This document shows positions 10,685 through 20,900 of a stretch of 64,000 nt of DNA, piece after piece (position 1 is the stretch's first letter; the number at the start of each line of letters is the position of its first letter). A program made the translations under genes and the position numbers. The notes under the pieces were generated by a model. That model was not told where the DNA came from. It did not search any database and saw only the letters and a list, made by a program, of their open reading frames with translations. The stretch comes from Aurelia coerulea (lineage: Eukaryota > Cnidaria > Scyphozoa > Semaeostomeae > Ulmaridae), in NCBI GenBank assembly GCA_039566865.1, contig CM076962.1, positions 5,326,743 to 5,390,742 on the forward strand. The letters are read 5' to 3'.

Positions 10685-12010
10685 CAGATTGCCATTGGCT
10701 AATTTGGAATGGTACAGACTCCATAGTGAAGCTACTAAAGGCGAAAGCCGACTCTTATTGGCTAATTTCAAATGACCCAACCCATCTAGCATAGGCAGAT
10801 TGCCATTGGCTAATTTCAATTGGTACAAAACCCATAGTGAAGCTACTAAAGATGAAAGCCGACTGCTATTGGCTAATTTCAAATGATCCAACAGATCTAG
10901 CATAGGCAGATTGCTATTGGCTAATTTCAATTGGTACAAAGCCCATAGTGAACTTACTGAACATAATAGCCGACTGTTATTGGCTAATTTCAAATCACCT
11001 AACCGATCTAGCATATGCAGATTGCTATTGGCTAATTTCAATTGGTAAAAATCCCCATAGTGAAGCTACTAAGGATGAAAGCCGACTGCTATTGGCTAAT
11101 TTCAAATGATCCAACAGATCTACCATAGGCAGATTGCCATTGGCTAATTTCAATTGGTACGGACTCCATACTGAACTTACTGAACATAATAGCCGACTCT
11201 TATTGGCTAATTTCAAATGACCTAACAGATCTAGCATATGCAGATTGCCATTGGCTAATTTCAATTGGTACAAAACCCATAGTGAAGCTACTAAAGATGA
11301 AAGCCGACTGCTATTGGCTAATTTCAAATGATCCAACAGATCTAGCATATGCAGATTGCCATTGGCTAATTTCAATTGGTACAAAACCCATAGTGAAGCT
11401 ACTAAAGATGAAAGCCGACTGCTATTGGCTAATTTCAAATGATCCAACAGATCTAGCATATGCAGATTGCCATTGGCTAATTTCAATTGGTACAAAACCC
11501 ATAGTGAAGCTACTAAAGATGAAAGCCGACTGCTATTGCCTAATTTCAAATGATCCAACAGATCTAGCATAGGCAGATTGCTATTGGCTAATTTCAATTG
11601 GTACAAAGCGCAATGAAAACGTACTGAACATAATAGCCGACTGTTATTGGCTAATTTCAAATCACCTAACCGATCTAGAATATGCAGATTGCCATTGGCT
11701 AATTTCAATTGGTAAAAAAACCCCATAGTGAAGCTACTAAGGATGAAAGCCGACTGTTATTGGCTAATTTCAAATGACCCAACCCATCTAGCATAGGAAG
11801 ATTGCCATTGGCTAATTTCAATTGGTACGGACTCCATACTGAAGCTACTAAAGATGATAGCTGACTGTTATTGGCTAATTATAAATGACACAGCCCATCT
11901 AGCATAGGTAGATTGCCATTGGCTAATTTCAATTGGTACAAACTCCATACTGAACTTACTAAACATAACAGCCGACTCTTATTGGCTAATTTCAAATGAC
12001 CTATCCCATA
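10685..12010. repeat. 111-bp minisatellite, 12 units, with paired CCAAT boxes
   Basis: Units start with CAGATTGCCATTGGC or close variants at 10,685; 10,796; 10,907; 11,018; 11,130; 11,241; 11,352; 11,463; 11,574; 11,685; 11,798 and 11,909. The period is 111 bp, with single-base shifts at two points. Most units carry two copies of ATTGGCTAATTTCAA, whose complement holds AGCCAAT, the NF-Y core. Because 111 is divisible by three, a minus-strand frame stays open for 233 codons (11,025-11,726) as a 37-residue repeat with LKLAN motifs. I regard this frame as a by-product of the period, not a demonstrated gene. Confidence 0.9.
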
Positions 12011-12060
12011 CAAAAGGGGGCTACACTGTCAGGGCAGTCACACTATCTCACTTTAGTTGG

Positions 12061-12204
12061 GGGCAGTCACGTGTCTGCCCCCATGTCACGTGACTTACTT
12101 GGCAAAGTTCCAAAATTGGTCATGTGACTTGGCACGGTGCCAAGTTCCGGTCATGTGACTTGGCACTTTGCAAAATTATGTGACGTCATTTGGCAGTGTG
12201 CCAA
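12061..12204. promoter_or_regulatory. NFI/E-box/CRE repeat module, copy 3
   Basis: The first and third NFI palindromes are intact (12,129-12,143 and 12,190-12,204). The second is broken in its right half-site (GCAAA instead of GCCAA). The CRE TGACGTCA is at 12,181-12,188, and one CACGTG box is retained within the GTCACGTGAC palindrome. Confidence 0.6.
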
Positions 12205-12855
12205 CTTCCCCCCACAAATGCCCCTGCGCATGAGCAGTCCATTTCTTCCACTGTTGCCATAAAACTTTCCTTGAAGGGCTGAGTATAACTCTTGCAGTCT
12301 TCTTACCTGATCTTATCTTCCACAAGGGAGGCTGAGATCTACGGAAACGTTCTAAAATAACAACAACGTCAGCAAATGCACTTAAGGGAAATTACCCAAG
12401 AAGAGCAACTACATTAATGGACGGAGTTAAAGCTACTGGGAGGAACTTGAACAACTAACGCAACCACAACAGCGAGGTTTACCTTGCACAACTAACACTA
12501 ATAACGGAAGGAAGGCAACTAAGGGCACAAAAGCTACAATGGCCACTATGGCAACAATTACGACTATATTTTCTCTACTAAACAAATAACGCACACACCG
12601 AAACGAAGTTAACAACTAATTTCTCCCAAAGCAAACGCTACCAACGCCACATAAGAAAGAAAGAAAACTAGGGCAATGAAGGAATCTAAATCAACTCTAC
12701 TGACTCAAATAAAGCTCTACGAGTAGGGAGACTGGAGATCTACCGAAGCGGTCACAATAATCACAACGTCACGAAATGGAACTGCAACTTACGGCAATGA
12801 GGCAAGAAGAGCAACTTCATTTAATCAATGGGTCAACGCAACAAACGCTACTTGG

Positions 12856-13004
12856 CAGGCCCGTAGGAAGCGGGGGGGGCTCAAGCCCCCCCAATAATTT
12901 TTTAACACAATGGTGCTACGTCACATGACTTAATTAGATGTATTGTTCTCTATTGTTTTAAGAACAATTGCCCCCCCAATCCGAAGCTTCTTCCTACGGC
13001 CCTG
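12856..13004. mobile_element. 149-bp hAT-type miniature element
   Basis: The inverted ends are CAGGCCCGTAGGAAG and CTTCCTACGGCCCTG. The 8-bp target duplication CTACTTGG lies at 12,848-12,855 and 13,005-13,012. The paralogous sites near 6,745 and 7,460 lack the element. CAGG ends and an 8-bp duplication are diagnostic of the hAT superfamily. It is non-coding and therefore non-autonomous. Confidence 0.9.
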
Positions 13005-13337
13005 CTACTTGGGCAACCAAATGAACAACGCTACCACAACAACAATGGTTCCGTCAATAACGGCAAAAAGCTACTATGGCCGCTAAGCAAAGAATTACGA
13101 CTAGATCATTTCTACCAAACAAATAGCGCATACACTAAAACAAAGGCAAACAACGAAGGCTGCTAACGCCACAAAAGAAACAAACACCTAAGTGAACAAA
13201 TACCAGGCAACTAAATCAACCCTACTGACACAAAGCCGCCTGAGGAAGGCAAGGGGTTTATCTCTCTTTCCAAAAAGCCTACGGGACTCTTGAAAACAAT
13301 GGGCTTTGTAGGGAATTTTTATGGATTTCCCTTTAAA

Positions 13338-13544
13338 GGAGCTCTGTCACGCAGGTGATTGGTTCAGAAAACAAAGCTTAAACAAAGGAAAGGAGCTAGA
13401 TCCCAGACTCTTTGAATCTTTCGCATGATAAAAATGCAGTTCAATTCGAAACGATCTCTTTTCCAATTCTTTTCTGATAATCCCGCCATACAAATCTTTA
13501 ATCCCTTTATACAATCTTCAGCCAATTATGAATGAGACAGATTG
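13338..13544. mobile_element. 207-bp insertion with 8-bp target duplication
   Basis: CCTTTAAA occurs at 13,330-13,337 and 13,545-13,552. The paralogous site near 7,796 reads straight through with one copy. The ends GGAGCTCTGTCACGC and GAGACAGATTG are only weakly inverted (shared CTGTC and ATTGG words). It is a non-autonomous DNA element of unassigned family. Confidence 0.75.
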
Positions 13545-14057
13545 CCTTTAAAATATTATGGATTAAATCAAACGGAAACTACCGCTCCCCCACCCCGCCC
13601 TTGGGCTACTAACGCCACTAAAGTCAAGAGGATAGCTAGAAAACAATAACAAAAAATGTGAATTAATGAAAAAGAAGAGAATCATTTTAAAGGCAACAAC
13701 TAATTTCTTCAACAACGAAGGCTACTAACGCCACAAAAAAAACAAACACCTAAGTGAACAAATACCAGGCAAATAAATCAACCTTACCGAAACAAAAAAA
13801 GCTCCCTGAAGAAGCCATGGGGTCTATCTCTCTTCCCAAAAAGCCTCCTGGACTCTATAAAACAATAGGGTTTGTAGGGAATTCTTATGGATCTTTCTTT
13901 AAAAAATTATGGATTAAATTAAATGCAATCTACCGCTCCCCCACCCCGCCCTTGGGCTACTAACGCCACTAAAGTCAAGGAGATAGCTAGAAAACAATAA
14001 CAAAAAATGTGAATTAATGAAAAAAGAAGAGAATAATATTAACTGCAATAACTATAT

Positions 14058-14122
14058 TTCATTTCATTTTTCATTATTTTTACACGGTAGCCCCGTCAAT
14101 CGAGAGGATTGCTTTACAGGGG
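14058..14122 (-). mobile_element. LINE/SINE-type 3' tail, duplicate
   Basis: Near-identical to 8,308-8,372 through the segmental duplication: TTTCATTTCATTTTTCATT, then a stem-loop with GTCAATCGAGAGGATTG and CAGGGGGCC. Confidence 0.5.
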
Positions 14123-14593
14123 GCCGTGCCAAACTTTACAATATTACTAAAAATTACTAACAAATTACCTATATTTACAATCTAAAATAAAAAAATAAAT
14201 GAAAAACAACGGAGTTAGCCTGAGAGAGGCAAATTACTCTTCAGCCTAGAAGACATCGACATCGTTATTTTTTTATTTGTTGTTGTTATTCTATCTATTT
14301 AAAGTAGGCTAGAAAATAAATAGCTACAATTACAGTTTATTAAGGTCTACGACAGCTAATTAACGCCTACTAACAAGGCCTACTAAGAAGCCCTACTACT
14401 AATTAAGGCCTATTACTAATTAAGGCCTACTACTAACACACTCCAGGTACCCGAAGAACTGCTACAACTATTTCCACTTCATCTACCAATACAACTACAT
14501 CAGCTAAGGTAACTAGAACAATGAAGGATAACAAGAGCAAGTATAAAGAAACCACACCAACGACAAAAATAACACTGAAAGTACTGATAATAT

Positions 14594-14708
14594 GGCGCGC
14601 GAAGCGCCACATTGGCCGCCGCAGGCGGCCCGGGCGCCGGAGGCGCCCAAGCCCTCCGCAGGAGCTAGGAACTCCGAACCCGCGCGCAGCGCGGGTTCGG
14701 ATTCCTAG
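14594..14708. repeat. GC-rich hairpin cluster, copy 2
   Basis: Nearly identical to 9,148-9,262, with the last three hairpins intact and a small change in the first. It lies directly upstream of the 4TM/armadillo gene start codon at 14,755, so it falls in that gene's 5' untranslated region or promoter. No TATA box is obvious between them. Confidence 0.85.
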
Positions 14709-14754
14709 TAAGTCTATAATCCAGGATTGGTTCTCGAAAAGAGGCTGATATTTT

Positions 14755-14946
14755 ATGTTTGAGTGGGTTGAATTGAAAAAGAGGTTTGGTTGTTGTGTTG
14801 TGGCAACAGTGGGAAAATGGCGCGGACAAATATTGGAAAATCTCGTGAAAGTTGAAGAAATTGCTGTTAAAAGCAAGGATATTAACCAAGCGACACATAC
14901 ATACGGAAGCAAGATGTTGATTTATCTGGAGAGTAAGGTTTTTCCG
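14755..14946 (+). CDS. exon 1: N-terminus
   Basis: Opens MFEWVELKKRFGCCVV and runs 64 codons to the donor GTATGT, ending in phase 0. A TGA in the same frame 6 bp upstream of the ATG makes this the first coding exon. The weaker donor GTTTTT at 14,938 would shorten it by three codons without changing frame. Confidence 0.75.
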
Positions 14947-17900
14947 GTATGTATAACACAAAACAAAATCCACGGACGAGTCAGTCACGAGAACGAAGAT
15001 CAGTTCAGTTTTTCATCATATTATCAATCAAATGGTAACCAAAAAGATCAACAATATAGACAAGGAGGATTCAAAATAGCATGCTTGGCTGCATGCACAG
15101 TTAAGCAAACACAATAATCAAACACAGCTCTTCTTCCCAATACTATGGAGAGAGGAGTTGTGTTGAATACCACACTGAGAGAGAGGATTTGAAAAGGAGC
15201 TATTGGAAATTGATCCCTACTCATGATCCCTACTCATGATAGGAGGGTTCTCCGGACCTAGAGTGGTGTCGCCCTGGTCCGTCCAGTCTTCAGAAAAGGA
15301 AGATTTTCCGCGAGGTCAAAGAAGTTTTGGAGAGGAACTCACCTTAAATAGGATTCTCAACTCGTGCTACAAACCTCACAGTGAGATCTGTATCATCCGT
15401 TTCCTTTTTGTCATGCTGGAACCACACAGATACGGACATGTCTTGGACACCTAAATTAGGCCGTAGCGCCCTGGTCAGACCGCGGCAGAATTGATTGTTT
15501 CAGTACATCAAAAACTTTTCAAGCCGTTCACCAGTTTTTCGACAGTATCATTTCATTTCCCAGAAGACCGGAAAGTTACAAAACAAATTCTAATTTTATT
15601 GAAAATGATTTCAAATATTGTTGATTTCAATCCCCCTTTTAACTCTCTTATCCTGGACCTCATTCACCTCTAAAGCACATATGTAACAACAGCGTACAGA
15701 ACTAAAGGGTTTCACGGTGTGGACACACCATTATGTCAGTTACAGTGCTCTTCCAAAGTGAGCCGTAGGTCTCACAATTTGTGTGCAATTCTTGAGATTT
15801 CTTTGGATATGAAACCAGAAGAGTCGGAGGAAACTTTCCTGAAGCAAATTCTGTTTTAGCTGTAAGATATACCGAGTAGCGACACAAAATAGACATAGTA
15901 TGTGGAAACATCAAGGGAAAGGGAATTGTACTTACACCTTCGCTGCAGGTAGGTCAACTTCAAAACTTTAATGTAGCTCTTCTGAGGAACGCAAAGCAGC
16001 GAAAACGAAAAAATATCAAAGAGATGACATCAGCAAACAACTTTCGCGCGCTTTTCGGAAAAACTAGGCTCGAGCTCCCTTTGATTTCAAATTATTATGC
16101 AAGGCGGTTGCACAACCCGGAATCCATTAGTGGACGGACCAGGGCGATGCTACTCTACTCATGTCCACCCTACAGAACCCACAGACTAGAAAGTTAGGAA
16201 GGGGCCATTGACTTTCATATTTTTCAATGGCATTTGGCTGTTATAGATTGGAGCTCCCACCCTCTCCCAGATCCCAGCGCGGGGAAGCTCATTTTGAAGT
16301 AAATTCTGGCGCATCTGAATGTTGGGGGTGCAAGCAAATTGTATAAACAACCTGCCAAAGGTGGCCCTTTTACAAAGTTATGGCGCGGGTGCAGTTGGAA
16401 TCAGTCAAATTGACGCGGGAAAGATCTTCCCCGCGCACTACAAAGAATGCAGGCTGGACCCTCTCCCCTTAACCGCCTTCTGCCAAAAGTGCTTCTCACC
16501 AGCCTTTAACGGCCTAGGGCCCCCCTCCGCCTTAACAGTCAAATGCCATTAAAAATATGAAAATCGAAAGGTGATTTGCCTATTCTAGCTCTCCCTTCTC
16601 AGTTTGGTCCGAACGTAGTATGCTACGATGATCTTTATTGTAGTATGCTACGATCGACCGCAACATTATTTTGAATGTCATAGTGTACTATGCTTTCCAC
16701 CACTTTGCTTGAAAACATTTATACGTGTCCTTATTACGCCAAGCCAACGGAAAAATCAACAATCAATAGCTGTTTACAATGGTGAGATTGTAGATATGAT
16801 GATAGGCCTTTGTTTAAATGTCAAAAATTTGGTGCACAGCCCTTGTAAGAATGCATGCTATGCAGATTACAATAAGCCACCTTTGGTGTAACATACGTGC
16901 TGCCAGTGTATTCACAGATTCCAATAACTTGCCATCAAGATGACAGGTACAGATTGATAGGCATAGATAGATTCCTCAGAAGGTACTTCCTTAAAAATTC
17001 ACACTGTACAGTACATTCTGAAAGACCTATTGACAAAGTTAGGAATTTCTCAAGAATTTCTTTTCATAATTTCCTCAAGATTTCTCTGGTAATAAAATCA
17101 ATGTTACTGTACTGGCTGGTGTAAAATGCTAGAGAAAACAATTACTTTTTATCAATACAAATACTTCATTGAAGTCATAAAAGGTGAATGTTCTTGAATT
17201 CATAAGAGTGGTACTAAAAGACTATGCAACCCCAGGGCATTCATTTGACATTTTCTGTATGGGGGGAGGGGGGTCCAGTTTTCAAAATGCATCTAAAAGT
17301 ATCAACTGAAATCTAAATGACCCAAAAGTGTCAAATAAAAGTTTTGATGGATGATATCAAACACATCTAAATTTCCACTTCTCCAACTGATTCATAACTT
17401 CCTTTCTTGAAACCCAATTGCATTGAATTTGAATTTCAAAAGCAAGTAAATCATGGCCCAGAATGAAACATATGTGCACGTACAAGCCTCTTACTAGCAG
17501 TTTTCCTAATTTCTTGGTCTAAATGATGAGTGATTTTACCAAAATAGAATTTTTATATCTAAGTTAGCCTTTGACTGATAGATTAACATTTCAGTTTTGA
17601 AAATCAGCCCCAAAATTTTTATTCCGCAGCCCACCAAATGTTTTAGCCCTTTTTTACTAATCCAGTACAATTTATTGTGGCCTGTCAGAGTAGTTTTTGG
17701 CACACCCAGTATTTAAACATTTTTCATCAATTGTAGCACAAAACATTTGTTCTGGTTGTGAACCAGAAGCACAGGATCGCCAGAGCAAGAGCACAGATGA
17801 TGCATATTCTATTTGAACTTGGCAAAGCGGATCATCAATTCAGGCTAAGATTCAAAGGAAATTATCTCAGAGATGCTCACACATTTGAGGTATGCTATTT

Positions 17901-20900
17901 ACTGTATAATGCACATGTTTCTTTTAAGTATGCAACTGGTATACTGGATGACTGAAAACTCATCCCCCTTTTTGAAATATTATTGCAGCAAAACAAATGC
18001 TCCATAATCTTAATAAATAGATTTTTGTGATTTTGGCTAATGGATTGAAATATTATTTTGGTAACATTAAATAAATGAAAATCTGTTGGTTTATCAGTCT
18101 TGCAGAACAGCCAAAAAAATAACCCAATACATTCAATCAACTACTATATATTCTGAAATTCTCAAATGTATACGTACCAAACTGATATTAAATCTATAGA
18201 AATTAAATTAGCATCCCATTTTTTTGCTCTAAAAATACAAATCAATGCAACATACAATGGTGACAATTGCATTTTTTGTTTCAACATGCCTTTATGCATT
18301 ATTTGATGTTGTCCCAATTCGCATTCTCACAGAGCATTGTGTAAAAATAAAATTGTTAGTGTTGTTTTGCCTTATCATGGAATAATTTGTCTACAGAATT
18401 ACAACATATTGGACAGCTCTGTCATAAAGATGGTTCCAATGGCAAAAAGCAGGAAAGATGTAATTATTCAATTTTCCCTATTCATTATCATCTACCAGCT
18501 TATATGCAAAAATACCCTTCTCCAATAAGCCTTCAAGTTACTCATATTCAAATTTCTTTTGTTATAATGTCATGTTGTGCTTTGTAACTGAGGATAAACT
18601 TGATTCGACAATATTGAAGATTTTATGAATGCTATTTAATTTGTTAGAACTGGTTTGCGAGAGCTTGTCTTTACATACAGGGTGTCCCTAAGAATGATGT
18701 ATTATCGTTTGATTGCTTATATGTCCATAACCAATGAACCGATTTTCAAAAGCCTTATTTTATTCGATTGCCGAAAGGCTATATTGTATTCGAGGATGTT
18801 TTTTGTGGTTTCACGCCAATGTTTTCATGTCGAAAAGAAGATCGATAAACCTGTTCAAATTCAAGCCTTGGATGGCATGAAAAGGAAACGGCCCACTTTC
18901 AAGTCAATATTTTAGATGTGATACAAGAGGCTTAACTTATATGTCGTTTAGAGAATACGAATTCAGTTGATACTGAATTCAGTGAATACAAATATACGAG
19001 GTCAGCCTTTTGTGCCACATCTGAAATGTTGACTGGAAAAGTGGGCCGTTTCTTTCTAATGCCATAACCAACTAACATCTGCAAATATAATTTAACATGT
19101 AGGCAATCAAATAAAGCAAAGTTTTTGAAAATAGGTTCATTGGTTATGGATATGTAAGCAATCAAACGATAATACATTATTTTTGGACATCAGGTAGATA
19201 AAACAAAATGAAAGCATAATGTTTGATATCCAAGTATTTTTTCTGATGAAGCAATAATGAAATGATAGACACTCCTTTGACAATTCTTATTAACATCTAT
19301 ATAGTTATGAAACGATTTCTCTTGTAGGAATAGGATAACAATAATTTCCCCGGTATACAACAATGTGTTTTTGCTTGACTTCCTTATTTGGTTATTTAAC
19401 GATTACAAGGTTAATGTTGGAAAATATTTAGACTACAGTTTGACGAATGATCCAGGTCCGTGCGATAAACTTGGGTCCAAACATTTTCAGCACGGATCGA
19501 ATAATCATTTAATAACGGCTTTATTATATGACAAAGGTTTCAATACTGTTCTAATTTGTATTTGTTAATCTTTATCGCTTTAGTTGGTAATTTCGATGCG
19601 AACTGCATTCGCATTTTGTTCATGTAGAATTATAGGCTCTTCAAAATTTACTGCCAAGAAGTCTTTTCGGAATAAGCTAAACCATGGCTTCTATTTTTGC
19701 TGCCTAAGCCGACACAAGAAGTCCCTTCATTTGTTATTGATTTCTCAGGCAACGCGAGTCAAATACAGCTTCGAAAATACGGCTTTTCTGGACCGATATA
19801 TAACCAGTCAAATTGCTCTGTTGCCGGTCAGAGGAGCTGTATATTCGAACGCCAAACAATAATGCCTCTTCCTGTATACATTCTAAATGGACGACTCAAT
19901 TATTAGCGAGGTTTAGTAGTTTTGTTCACTTATAGGAATTCATGGATGCCCACCATGCTGCTTTAAGTAGCCTTAGTTTAGGCAGGGATGATGGGTCAGC
20001 ACCGAAACATGTCGATGAAGCACAAAGTGCACTGGAAAAGGAGGTGAAGCTATTTGATAACAGAGAACGATTCTTTGTTGCATTTCGAGTAAGTACTCAG
20101 GATTGTAATGGGATTCAACTTTGATGGTTTGTCAGACTTTTCTCGTAGAGCAGGGTGCATATGTTTTCTTTGGTTTGATCCTTGAAATGAGAACAGCAAT
20201 AATGTATCCATGTTTAAACTGATGTTTCATCTTTGCCCTGCAATGATATAATTTCATATTATATAATTTCAAAAGGCCGCTGCTTCTATCCAGCACCAAA
20301 ACAAAAATAGGAATATATGATAGCTCAGCCAGTCGTTTTGATCAATGTGTCGGCAAGATTCCCACCAAAGACTTTATATTGAAATCTTTTGCGGTGTAAA
20401 ATGACTGTGAAAAAACGCTCTGTTTATCTTTCAATCAGAGAGACATATTATTATTGTTTCTTATCTCTAGGAGACTGCTCATCGACTTATCATTATTCAC
20501 TTCATTAGGCAAAAGTTCATTTAAAATACTTGCTTGCTCTCAAATTAGCTCAAATGCAAACTCACTAGTAACTATGGAAAGAAATGGCCAATTTCAAAAG
20601 ATTACATTTTGGTGACTAATTTGATCATTTCTTTTACGAAGCTGCAAGGAAGATAACAGACCGTTCAGTTATTCTACAAAATTAGCCTGCATCAAGTGAT
20701 ATTTGTTACATTTTGATTCGCGATATTCTATGTAGCGGTGTTATTGCTTCTGTCAGTATTGTGCAAATTCAAAAATTCGACAGATTATTCTAATTTTAGG
20801 TCTTGCTGTGGATCCACATACTTGGCTGCTTTCTCAGTGTCCTCACGGTGTACAGATACTCAATTGCTTGGACAGGTTAGTCAAGATCCAAACAAGATGG

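Larger units (their letters stand above)
12057..14709. repeat. right copy of the segmental duplication
   Basis: It repeats the order of 5,633-9,263: regulatory module, one 723-bp-type unit instead of two, CACCCCGCCC unit, LINE-type tail and GC-rich cluster. It gained the insertions at 12,856 and 13,338 and lacks the one at 8,689. It ends 46 bp before the start codon of the 4TM/armadillo gene, so this repeat supplies that gene's immediate upstream region. Confidence 0.8.

Noticed and set aside
8003..13963. Two near-identical 69-codon frames (8,003-8,212 and 13,754-13,963) as a duplicated gene
   Set aside because: They are copies of the same satellite unit within the segmental duplication, and other copies of the unit are not open in this frame.
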